From Oscillibacter sp. (lineage in GTDB: Bacteria; Bacillota; Clostridia; Oscillospirales; Oscillospiraceae), in NCBI GenBank assembly GCA_003487665.1, contig DNFA01000088.1, positions 26,056 to 40,655 of the forward strand: a stretch of DNA of 14,600 bases. Reading direction: 5' to 3'. The notes beneath the pieces are model-generated. The model did not search any database. It saw only the letters and a program-made list of their open reading frames with translations, and had not been told where the DNA came from. Made by a program: the position numbers and the translations under genes. Positions 1 to 5,682 of this stretch are shown in pieces; the stretch's first letter is position 1, and every line of letters starts with the position of its first letter.

Positions 1-23
1 AACGGACTTTTCCGCCAAGCTGA

Positions 24-45
24 AGCGCGGCCTTTCGGCCGCGCT
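24..45 (-). terminator. GC-rich hairpin after the ABC permease gene
   Basis: A perfect 9-bp stem (24-32 pairing with 37-45) closes a TTTC loop and begins six bases past the stop codon of the minus-strand permease gene. The position suits an operon end. No clear U-tract follows on either strand, so it may be a weak or factor-assisted terminator, or simply a 3'-end stabilising hairpin. Confidence 0.35.
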
Positions 46-50
46 CCCAC

Positions 51-695
51 TCACATATCCACTTTTTCATAGGCTCTCGCCGCTGCCCGGAACGTCAGCA
101 GCGCGCAGCCCGTGTAGATCAGGATACCGCCGATGAGCACCGGCAGCAGCCGCAGCTGGGTGGCTGCGTCCATATCGTCCAGCCACGTCAGGCCGGGGAT
201 ATGGGGCAGGGCTTCCATCACCAGCATCAGCAGCGCCATGGGGATGGTGGCCTTTACAAAGGCTACGCCCACCTTGTAGCCGTTCTTGTAGAAGGAGGGC
301 AGGAACACGGCGTTGAACAGTGCATAAATCAGAAACCCTGCCGCCAGCAGCGCCAGATTAGGGTCAAGCCCCACCAGATTGTCCTTGCCCGGCTGCAAAC
401 GCGCCGCCAGCAGGCAGCAGGGCGCCAGCAGCACCAGCGACGTCAGCTCGACCAGCGCCGTGAACAGGCACCCGGCCTTCACCGCGTCCCGCTTGGGCAC
501 CGGCAGCAGCGCCGTGTAGTACAGATCCTTCTGCTCCCGCATGTTCAGGAAGCTGAAGAACAGCCCCAGCGTGACGTAGAAAAAGATCACGGTGTAGGGG
601 TAATTGGGGATGATGACCATGATACCGAACAGGCAGAAAACCGGCGTCATGGGATGACACACCAGCCGCAGCTGTTTATATAATAGCGCCTTCAT
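51..695 (-). CDS. ABC-2 type transporter permease subunit
   Basis: This is a 214-residue integral membrane protein, likely the channel-forming half of a small ABC exporter whose ATPase is encoded immediately upstream. It has about six hydrophobic segments, roughly at residues 19-50, 75-98, 115-135, 145-165 and 185-205, separated by short basic loops such as MREQKDLYY and PVPKRD. This resembles the ABC-2 permeases paired with YtrB/BcrA-like ATPases. The start at 695 (MKALLYKQ) was chosen because GGAGG lies seven bases ahead of it. An ATG seven codons further upstream lies before that site and lacks one of its own. The first 20 bases overlap the end of the ATPase gene, so translation is probably coupled. 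The substrate cannot be told from sequence; lantibiotic/peptide export or membrane-stress roles are known for relatives. Confidence 0.8.
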   Translation of the reverse strand: MKALLYKQLRLVCHPMTPVFCLFGIMVIIPNYPYTVIFFYVTLGLFFSFLNMREQKDLYYTALLPVPKRDAVKAGCLFTALVELTSLVLLAPCCLLAARLQPGKDNLVGLDPNLALLAAGFLIYALFNAVFLPSFYKNGYKVGVAFVKATIPMALLMLVMEALPHIPGLTWLDDMDAATQLRLLPVLIGGILIYTGCALLTFRAAARAYEKVDM

Positions 696-1413
696 CCAGC
701 GGCCTCCTTTCCACATGTACGATGATATCCTCCAGCGTAACGCCCACGTCCTTATAGTGGTCGCGGAAATCGTCCAGCGAGCCGGTATACTGCATCTCGC
801 CGTCCTTGATAAAGGCGATGTGGGTGGCGCACTTTTCCAGATCGGAGGTGATATGGGTGGAGAACAGCACGCTGCGCGTACCGTCCGCCACCAGACGGCG
901 CAGCAGCTCCGTCAGCTCGTCCCGGCTCACCGGGTCAAGACCGCTGGTAGGCTCGTCCAGGATCAGCAGCCGGGCGTTGTGGCTCAGCGCCAGGGCGATC
1001 ATGTACTTGACCTTCATGCCGCTGGACAGCTGATCCACCCGCTTTTCCTCGTCAATGGCGAACAGATTCAGATAGTGGCGGTATTTACCCTCGTCCCAGT
1101 TGTCGTAGAACCGGCGGGTAACGTCGGTGATAACACGGATCTTCTTTTTCGGGTAGAAGTCGATGCCGCCCAGCACCACGCCCAGCTCCCGCCGGATGGT
1201 GCGCTCGTTGGCAGCGTAGTCCATGCCGAACACCTTCACCTCGCCCCCGTCCGGATGCACCATGCCCAGAATGGATTTCAGCGTGGTGGACTTGCCCGCG
1301 CCGTTACGCCCGATGAAGCCCATCACCGCCCCCTCCGGTACGGCAAAGGACACGCCATTCAGGGTAAACGCCGGGTAGCGCTTCGTCAGCCCCCGTACCT
1401 CCAACACGTTCAT
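676..1413 (-). CDS. ABC transporter ATP-binding protein
   Basis: This 245-residue cytoplasmic ATPase should power the permease encoded next to it. Visible motifs are Walker A GRNGAGKST (35-43), signature LSSGMK (129-134), Walker B RLLILDEP (148-155), D-loop SGLD and the H-loop histidine in FSTHIT (H187). The usual Q-loop glutamine is not obvious: the segment reads LGVVLGGIDFY. This is compatible with YtrB/EcsA-type subfamilies, where that region varies. The C-terminal tail after residue 215 is short, as expected for single-domain subunits of ABC-2 exporters. The start codon overlaps the stop of the AbrB gene (ATGA arrangement), and the stop lies inside the permease gene, so the three genes are translated as a coupled set. 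Assignment as an ABC ATPase is very secure; the transported compound is unknown. Confidence 0.93.
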   Translation of the reverse strand: MNVLEVRGLTKRYPAFTLNGVSFAVPEGAVMGFIGRNGAGKSTTLKSILGMVHPDGGEVKVFGMDYAANERTIRRELGVVLGGIDFYPKKKIRVITDVTRRFYDNWDEGKYRHYLNLFAIDEEKRVDQLSSGMKVKYMIALALSHNARLLILDEPTSGLDPVSRDELTELLRRLVADGTRSVLFSTHITSDLEKCATHIAFIKDGEMQYTGSLDDFRDHYKDVGVTLEDIIVHVERRPLDEGAII

Positions 1414-1643
1414 TCGTCGTCCACCTCCCCGTCCTCGCTGGGCAGGCTGTTGAACACGGTCTTCATCAGCGGGTTCAGCTTGTCTACGGTTTGCAGCGCA
1501 AGCCCCTTCTTCTTATCTGCCATCAGCACCAGCGTGTCCCCCGGCTCCAGCCCGAACATGTCCCGCGCCTCCTTGGGAATGACGATCTGCCCCTTGGGGC
1601 CGATCTTCACGCTGCTCATAAAGTACCGGTCGTTTCGTCCCAT
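1410..1643 (-). CDS. AbrB/SpoVT-family DNA-binding regulator
   Basis: This 77-residue protein carries a single swapped-hairpin AbrB domain at residues 10-52, with the typical run KIGPKGQIVIPKEAR, then LEPGDTLVL. AbrB-type proteins bind DNA as dimers or tetramers and often act as transition-state or antitoxin-like regulators. The tail (53-77) is acidic and ends DGEVDDE. The start at 1643 follows an AAAGGAG site with seven bases of spacing. The frame is open further upstream but without a good binding site, and that part would cover the promoter. It is the first gene of the operon with the ABC exporter, and a tandem repeat at its transcription start suggests autoregulation (inference). GntR-type regulators more commonly lead such operons, so the AbrB partner is slightly unusual. 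An antitoxin role is unlikely since no toxin gene adjoins. Confidence 0.88.
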   Translation of the reverse strand: MGRNDRYFMSSVKIGPKGQIVIPKEARDMFGLEPGDTLVLMADKKKGLALQTVDKLNPLMKTVFNSLPSEDGEVDDE

Positions 1644-1671
1644 ATACTCGCTCCTTTCGGTTGGATTGGTA

Positions 1672-1689
1672 TAACTTTTCTTACTTTTC
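1672..1689 (-). promoter_or_regulatory. Tandem 9-bp repeat at the ABC operon transcription start
   Basis: Two directly adjacent 9-mers, TAACTTTTC (1672-1680) and TTACTTTTC (1681-1689), differ at one position. They lie just downstream of the -10 box of the minus-strand promoter, covering the expected +1. A protein bound here would block transcription, so this is a candidate operator, perhaps for the AbrB-type product of the first gene. Function is inferred. Confidence 0.4.
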
Positions 1690-1691
1690 GC

Positions 1692-1720
1692 ATTGTAGCA
1701 CCATGCGCAGAGGCTGTCAA
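1692..1720 (-). promoter_or_regulatory. Sigma-70-type promoter of the abrB-like/ABC operon
   Basis: On the minus strand a perfect TTGACA (-35, 1715-1720) is separated by 17 bases from TACAAT (-10, 1692-1697). This is one base short of full consensus and about 48 bases ahead of the chosen start codon. It is the best promoter in the window and should drive all three minus-strand genes. Confidence 0.85.
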
Positions 1721-1872
1721 GAGGCAAACGACACCACCTGCGGACGCGGCGCCGCCCCGCAGCAAAACACCCCGACCTCCTCGCCTCCTCAAGGACAGCT
1801 TCCGCCGTTTTGTCGAAATTTTGTATGTCTCCCGCCGGAATTCCCGGCAATTCTCCTTTTTGCACAACGGCG
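1721..1872. other. Divergent intergenic spacer without a visible gene
   Basis: This stretch separates the divergent ABC and fibre operons. It holds a GC-rich inverted repeat (CTGCGG at 1738-1743 pairing with CCGCAG at 1757-1762, with a palindromic GCGGCGCCGC core between). A small palindrome, GCCGG-AATTC-CCGGC, sits near 1835-1850. Open frames through it have no convincing start sites or recognisable products, so I call no gene. Confidence 0.5.
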
Positions 1873-1907
1873 TACAAGGATATTTGTTGTTATTTACAAG
1901 GAATTTG
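1873..1907. promoter_or_regulatory. Direct repeat, 22-bp period, upstream of the fibre operon
   Basis: TACAAGGA-TATTTG (from 1873) recurs as TACAAGGA-ATTTG (from 1895). The copies begin 22 bases apart, close to two helical turns, so two regulator molecules would sit on the same face of DNA. The pair ends 23 bases before the proposed -35 box of the fibre operon, a usual position for an activator. The binding protein is unknown. Confidence 0.4.
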
Positions 1908-1930
1908 CCCCAAAAACGTCCGCCGCCCTC

Positions 1931-1959
1931 TTGCATTTCCCCCTCCTCTGTGGTACACT
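1931..1959 (+). promoter_or_regulatory. Likely promoter of the SipW/TasA-like operon
   Basis: TTGCAT (1931-1936) and TACACT (1954-1959) are separated by 17 bases, 74 bases ahead of the first gene. Both boxes are imperfect, especially the -35, which fits a promoter needing an activator such as one bound at the direct repeat just upstream. It is a moderate match only. Confidence 0.45.
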
Positions 1960-2033
1960 TAGGCAGTAAGAATCCGTGATAAGTTCGATTAGTAGGCGAA
2001 AAATTCCGCATATCATTATCTGGGGTGTGAAAT

Positions 2034-2867
2034 ATGAAACAGATGGGGGCTGCCTCGCGCAAGAAACTGAATATCGCGCTTCTCATCCTGCTGCTGGTCG
2101 CTCTGGTCGTGCTGGCTGCGGTGTTGTTTGTGCGCGCCAAGCCGGACGCTGTGTCGCCGGACAACCGTATCGAGACGGCGGAGCCGCTGTCCCTGACGTT
2201 GCCCCGCACGGCGCTTTCTGCTATTTTTGATGATGCTGCGTCACCGCAAACGGGTGGATATTCGGCAGTCCCGCTGACCGGCGACCTCTCTCTCCCCAAC
2301 AGTCAGCTCACTATGGACGTCAACAAGCAGCTCTTGCCCGGCGACACCTGGGACGAAACTTTTGACGTAAACGCCCGCTTCCGCGGCACGGCTACCATCC
2401 GCTTCACCGCCGCGCTGGAAAATGATCTCGAACTTTCTCCCTCCCCGCTTGACGAAAGCAAAAAAGACAAAGGCAAGGAAAAGCTCTCCTCTCAGTTGAG
2501 CGTTTCCGTTACCATAAAGCAGGGCAATACCGTTATTGAAGAGAAAACCGTCAGTCTCACGGACGCGGCCACGAACGGTATCACCACCTCTGTCCCCGGT
2601 TCCTCCCCTGCTAAATTGTCCTATAATGTGGCTCTCAAGCTGAACGAAGAAGCGGACAACCGTTACCAAGGTCGGAGATTCAGTCTGCTGCTGACATGGC
2701 AATTGGATGACACCGGAGGCGGCGGTGGCGGCGGTACGATCATCGTCAAGCCGCCCAAGACCGGCGACGATTTCTCGCCGTTCCTGATGGGCGGCGCGGC
2801 GCTGGTGTCCCTGTCATTGCTGGCGGTGCTGGTGCTCCGCCGCAGAAAGGGGGAGCATCATGACTGA
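2034..2867 (+). CDS. Membrane/cell-wall protein with PPKTG sortase-type anchor
   Basis: This 277-residue exported protein has a hydrophobic N-terminal segment (residues 12-33), a beta-rich middle with alternating hydrophobic strands (about 80-225), a seven-glycine linker (228-234), then PPKTG (240-244). A second hydrophobic segment (250-268) and a basic tail, LRRRKG, follow. The end of the protein is the layout of an LPXTG-type sortase signal in which leucine is replaced by proline, so covalent attachment to the wall is likely. No sortase gene is present in the window. It leads the SipW operon, so it may be the wall tether or an accessory (TapA-like) part of the fibre; that role is inference and no sequence kinship with TapA was seen. 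A Lys/Glu-rich insert at 141-151 interrupts the beta region. The binding site before the ATG is weak (GGGGTG). The stop overlaps the next gene by eight bases. Confidence 0.75.
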   Translation: MKQMGAASRKKLNIALLILLLVALVVLAAVLFVRAKPDAVSPDNRIETAEPLSLTLPRTALSAIFDDAASPQTGGYSAVPLTGDLSLPNSQLTMDVNKQLLPGDTWDETFDVNARFRGTATIRFTAALENDLELSPSPLDESKKDKGKEKLSSQLSVSVTIKQGNTVIEEKTVSLTDAATNGITTSVPGSSPAKLSYNVALKLNEEADNRYQGRRFSLLLTWQLDDTGGGGGGGTIIVKPPKTGDDFSPFLMGGAALVSLSLLAVLVLRRRKGEHHD

Positions 2868-3468
2868 TACCTCTGCCAAGCGCACCGACACCCGCCGCCG
2901 CTGGCTCAGCAGCGCTCTGCTGACCGTTCTGCTAGCGCTGGGTCTGATCGTCACCACCCTTGCTATCAGTACTCAGATCAGTGTTGAGCGTGTTTTTACT
3001 ACCGGAACGGTCAAATTGGATCTCAATGGTGGTGTTGCTGTCGTTGACATGACCCAGCAAAAGAAGGAGGATGAATACCAAAATGAGTCCTCGTTTGCAG
3101 AGCCGGGATTCAGAATCAAGCGGGACTTTTATCTGAAGAATATTGGTTCCGCTGCGGCCTACTATAAGTTATACGCAGGCTACAAAGATACACCCGAAAA
3201 CAATGCCCTCGCCAATGCTCTGGACGTGGAGATTACTTATAAGGATACCGGTGTGCTTCTGTTTTCCGGCAAGCTTTCCGCTTTAGATCTTAGCAGCGCT
3301 CCTGTGGCCGACAGCAGTCTGGACGCTGGTGACACCGTGTGGTTTACCGCTGTTTTCCGCTTCTCCCAAGATGCCGGCAACGACCTTCAGGACAAAATGT
3401 TATCCTTTGACCTTTATGCCCGCGGCACACAGGTAAGGAATAACACCAATAAAATCTTTAGTAACTGA
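2860..3468 (+). CDS. TasA/CalY (camelysin)-family secreted fibre protein
   Basis: This 202-residue protein begins with an arginine-rich n-region and a hydrophobic stretch (residues 16-37). The start of the mature region contains TTGTVKLDL (47-55) and, further on, EPGFRIKRDFYLKN followed by AAYYKLY (about 81-105). These are the hallmarks I recognise of TasA/CalY-like proteins, where such strands form the jelly-roll fold of fibre subunits. The length is close to that of CalY and a little shorter than TasA. It overlaps the previous gene by eight bases and has its own GGGGGAG site. The SipW-type peptidase that usually matures this family is encoded 15 bases downstream, so cleavage by it is expected. 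Many codons end in T or A, unlike the strongly G/C-ending peptidase gene that follows. Family assignment is good; assembly into fibres is not shown by sequence. Confidence 0.78.
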   Translation: MTDTSAKRTDTRRRWLSSALLTVLLALGLIVTTLAISTQISVERVFTTGTVKLDLNGGVAVVDMTQQKKEDEYQNESSFAEPGFRIKRDFYLKNIGSAAAYYKLYAGYKDTPENNALANALDVEITYKDTGVLLFSGKLSALDLSSAPVADSSLDAGDTVWFTAVFRFSQDAGNDLQDKMLSFDLYARGTQVRNNTNKIFSN

Positions 3469-3483
3469 CATAGGAGCCATCCC

Positions 3484-4257
3484 ATGAAAGAAACTCTCGG
3501 AAAGATCCTGCGTATCTTCACCACCGTGCTGATGGTGCTGTCCATCTGCATGATGATCTTCACCGTGATCTCCGTGCTGACCTTCAACCGTTCCGACCGG
3601 CAGCTGTTCGGCTACCGCGCGTTCATCGTCCTGTCCGACTCCATGTCGGCCACCGACTTCAAGGCCGGCGATCTGGTGCTCACCCGCGACGTTGATCCCG
3701 CCACGCTCCAGCCCGGCGACATCATCGCCTTCACCAGCACCAACGACGAGAACTACGGCCAGACCGTCACCCATAAGATCCGCTCCCTGACCACCACTGC
3801 CGACGGCGAGCCGGGCTTCATCACCTACGGTACCACCACCGGCACCGACGACACCGCCGTTGTCACCTACATGGACGTGCTGGGCAAGTACGCCGGGCAT
3901 CTGGCCGGCGTGGGCAAGTTCTTCAACTTCCTCAAAACCACGCCCGGCTACATACTCTGCATCTTCGTCCCCTTCGCCCTGCTGATCCTGTCCCAGTCTG
4001 TGGAGACGGTTCGCCTGTTCCGCCGCTATAAGGGCGAGCAGATGGCCGAGCTGCAGGCGGAGAAGGACAAGATCGCCGAGGAGCGCCGCCAGAGCGCCGA
4101 AATGCTGGCCGAGCTGCAGGCGCTGCGCGCCCAGCTGGGGCAGAACGCCCCCGAAGACGGCTCCGCCCCTGCACCGGACAGCGCCCCCGCCGCCCAGCCG
4201 GAAACACCGCAGACCGACACCACGGAAAGCGCGCCGGAGCCTGCCGAAACCAGGTAA
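3484..4257 (+). CDS. sipW: SipW-type (ER-type) signal peptidase I with coiled-coil tail
   Basis: This 257-residue membrane protease is expected to remove signal peptides from the TasA-like proteins encoded beside it. It has an N-terminal membrane segment (about 11-33), the catalytic serine in LSDSM (S53), the histidine in VTHKI (H97), which replaces the lysine of ordinary bacterial signal peptidases, and an aspartate in the GTDDTAV segment (D122 or D123). A second membrane segment follows at about 155-172. Ser-His with an acidic residue is the archaeal/ER-type arrangement that defines SipW. Beyond the second membrane segment lie about 85 extra residues: a Glu/Lys/Gln-rich coiled coil (183-219) and a Pro/Ala/Thr/Glu-rich tail, both probably cytoplasmic. 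Typical SipW proteins end soon after the second membrane segment. AGGAG precedes the ATG. The gene symbol is by family, not by proven orthology. Confidence 0.88.
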   Translation: MKETLGKILRIFTTVLMVLSICMMIFTVISVLTFNRSDRQLFGYRAFIVLSDSMSATDFKAGDLVLTRDVDPATLQPGDIIAFTSTNDENYGQTVTHKIRSLTTTADGEPGFITYGTTTGTDDTAVVTYMDVLGKYAGHLAGVGKFFNFLKTTPGYILCIFVPFALLILSQSVETVRLFRRYKGEQMAELQAEKDKIAEERRQSAEMLAELQALRAQLGQNAPEDGSAPAPDSAPAAQPETPQTDTTESAPEPAETR

Positions 4258-4309
4258 CGCAGCCCGAAAGCGCTGCTCCGTGTCAGATCATAAGAAAGGA
4301 AGTACCATT

Positions 4310-5251
4310 ATGAAAATGTATCGTCCGCACAGGCTCTGCCCTCGGAACAGCAAGCCAAAGGAACCCAGCCTGTACCGCTCTCTGTGCGTCAGCATTCTCT
4401 GCATGTTTCTGAGTACAGTCATGCTGGTCGGGACGACGATGGCCTGGTTCAGCGACTCCCTGCAAACCGGCGTGTATACGATCACCTCCGCCGACTTTTC
4501 TACCACGGTGTATTACTGCACTGAGCTTTCCAATGCAGAGAACACCCCCAACAACTGGCAGCGCCTGAATCCCAGCAACACCACTCTGTTCGGCGGCGGC
4601 TCCCTTTCTTCTGGTGATGGTCAGGTTGCCTATTTGAAGCTGGTGAGCAACAGCAACATCCCTCTCAAGTATAAGTTCACTCTTACGGCTTCCGGGGAAA
4701 ACGGCAACATTGATAATCTGTCTTTGGCTGGATGTCAGTACAAGACCAACTCCAATGATGCTTTGACCGAAACCGATCTTAGTGCTGCCACCCCCTCCGC
4801 TGATGCAAATTCTCCGCAGGAAATAGTCTTTTATGTTCCCGCGGCGACAGAGGGCAATCCTCCCGCCATTGTATATGCAGTCCTCAAGCTGACTTACACC
4901 TCCTCTAACGAAGCGACGACATCGAATATTTACAACTTCTCTTTGAAGCTGGAAATCATGCAGGATAAGCCCTCTGCCCAAGCTGCCGAACCCGAATCCT
5001 CCGTCATCGTGGATGTAAACACGGATATCGTTGGCAGTACGCCTTCCACCCCGGATACCACGGCATCTGATCCCGCCAACAGCAGTGGCGAAGTCACTCA
5101 GCAGCCCGCTGACGGAAACAATTCCGGCACCACCGGCACCACCGGCACCACCGGCACCAGCAGCGACACTGACACCAGCGGCGACACTGACACCAGCGGC
5201 GGCACCGGCGCCCCCGTTTCCGAACCCCAGGCCGAAATCCCCACAACCTGA
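4310..5251 (+). CDS. SipW-dependent-type secreted protein with repetitive tail
   Basis: This 313-residue exported protein (start chosen at 4310, after AAGGAAG) has a basic leader, a hydrophobic stretch (residues 25-46) and TTMAWFSDS at 42-50. The last is the characteristic end of signal peptides processed by SipW. The beta-rich body (about 55-222) includes paired strands such as VAYLKLVSNSNIPLKYKF and IYNFSLKLEIMQ, resembling TasA-like folds. Residues from about 225 are low complexity: acidic Ser/Thr/Pro/Gly, including three tandem Gly-Thr-Thr units and two copies of DTDTSG. There is no LPXTG motif or second membrane segment, so the tail is probably surface exposed or a linker rather than an anchor. 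It is last in the operon, 52 bases after the peptidase gene, and a strong terminator follows. A GTG at 4280 would add ten residues but lacks a good binding site. Confidence 0.78.
   Translation: MKMYRPHRLCPRNSKPKEPSLYRSLCVSILCMFLSTVMLVGTTMAWFSDSLQTGVYTITSADFSTTVYYCTELSNAENTPNNWQRLNPSNTTLFGGGSLSSGDGQVAYLKLVSNSNIPLKYKFTLTASGENGNIDNLSLAGCQYKTNSNDALTETDLSAATPSADANSPQEIVFYVPAATEGNPPAIVYAVLKLTYTSSNEATTSNIYNFSLKLEIMQDKPSAQAAEPESSVIVDVNTDIVGSTPSTPDTTASDPANSSGEVTQQPADGNNSGTTGTTGTTGTSSDTDTSGDTDTSGGTGAPVSEPQAEIPTT
5126..5200 (+). repeat. In-frame tandem repeats in the secreted protein tail
   Basis: Three perfect 9-bp units GGCACCACC (5126-5152) are followed by two perfect 18-bp units GACACTGACACCAGCGGC (5165-5182, 5183-5200). 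Both unit lengths are multiples of three, so gain or loss of copies would only lengthen or shorten the Gly/Thr/Ser/Asp tail. The exact DNA identity suggests recent expansion. Confidence 0.85.
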
Positions 5252-5261
5252 CACAAACACC

Positions 5262-5289
5262 AGCGCCCCCGGCATTCGCCGGGGGCGCT
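5262..5289 (+). terminator. Strong hairpin terminator of the fibre operon
   Basis: A perfect 12-bp stem (5262-5273 with 5278-5289) and ATTC loop start 11 bases after the last operon gene and are followed by a pyrimidine-rich, partly T-rich stretch (TTCCTATTCCCC). The converging minus-strand gene ends just beyond, so the same hairpin may stop both transcripts. Confidence 0.8.
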
Positions 5290-5302
5290 TCCTATTCCCC
5301 TC

Positions 5303-5527
5303 TCACACCGTGGCGTCCACCGGGATGCGCTGCCGCGCCACCTGCACCCAGTGTACCCGCACGTCGCCGGAGGGCTGCTGGGTGGCGCAGAACGCCACGT
5401 CCCCCATGTGTCCCTCCACCGGTATGTCGCTGCGCTGCATGGCCGTAAACCGCCGGATATAGCCCGCCAGCTCGCCGATGGCCTTTACCGGCAGATCGGG
5501 CAGCAGATAATCGAAAAACTTATACAT
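5303..5527 (-). CDS. Small hypothetical protein, 74 residues
   Basis: I do not recognise this 74-residue protein. It has no membrane segment or signal peptide. The sequence starts MYKFFDYLL, has a short amphipathic helix-like part (KAIGELAGYIRRFTAMQ, about residues 15-31), then beta-like segments with alternating polar and hydrophobic residues (GDVAFCATQQ, RVHWVQVARQR). That it is a real gene rests on an excellent AGGAGGT site five bases before the ATG, an extended -10 promoter upstream, and its place alone between a terminator and a divergent promoter. It is transcribed away from the FrhB-like/queH pair and shares the spacer with it. A small regulator binding the palindrome in that spacer is possible, but no DNA-binding motif is evident. 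Confidence 0.62.
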   Translation of the reverse strand: MYKFFDYLLPDLPVKAIGELAGYIRRFTAMQRSDIPVEGHMGDVAFCATQQPSGDVRVHWVQVARQRIPVDATV

Positions 5528-5575
5528 AAAGCACCTCCTGTATGTTCCTGGCTCCTGCTTTTCTTGACTGTACCC

Positions 5576-5581
5576 ATCATA
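5576..5581 (-). promoter_or_regulatory. Extended -10 promoter of the 74-residue gene
   Basis: On the minus strand TGG-TATGAT forms an extended -10 element about 50 bases before the start codon. No good -35 box is present at the expected spacing; instead that position falls inside the palindrome at 5590-5611. This suits an extended -10 promoter that is open to regulation. Confidence 0.5.
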
Positions 5582-5589
5582 CCAGGAGT

Positions 5590-5611
5590 ACTGTCCCGAA
5601 AAACGGACAGT
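5590..5611. promoter_or_regulatory. Palindrome between divergent promoters (candidate operator)
   Basis: ACTGTCC (5590-5596) and GGACAGT (5605-5611) are perfect inverted repeats separated by eight A-rich bases. The palindrome covers the -35 zone of the minus-strand promoter and ends nine bases before the -35 box of the plus-strand promoter. One bound dimer could therefore affect both directions. The regulator is not identified. Confidence 0.5.
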
Positions 5612-5620
5612 TCCCCGCAC

Positions 5621-5649
5621 TTGTGCTTTTTCCTGCCATGTGGTAAAAT
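5621..5649 (+). promoter_or_regulatory. Promoter of the FrhB-like/queH operon
   Basis: TTGTGC (5621-5626) and TAAAAT (5644-5649) stand 17 bases apart, and the -10 is preceded by TGG, giving an extended -10. The start codon follows 33 bases later, behind a clear CAGGAGGT site. The short leader leaves no room for a preQ1-type riboswitch. Confidence 0.65.
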
Positions 5650-5682
5650 AGTGCTATATACGTAATTCAGGAGGTAGCCGCC

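Noticed and set aside
1616..2299. Minus-strand frame of 227 codons across the divergent spacer
   Set aside because: It runs through both promoters and the start of the plus-strand operon, lacks a ribosome binding site and has no recognisable sequence.
5126..5200. Possible CRISPR-like array
   Set aside because: The repeats are only 9 and 18 bp, directly adjacent without spacers, and in frame inside a protein tail.
4283..5275. Minus-strand open frame of 330 codons opposite the second SipW client
   Set aside because: Its product is dominated by Gly/Ala/Val repeats created by the tandem repeats of the real gene on the plus strand.
5650..5682. preQ1 riboswitch before the queH operon
   Set aside because: Only about 30 bases lie between the promoter and the start codon, with no hairpin/pseudoknot pattern. 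QueH acts after preQ1 and its operon need not carry one.
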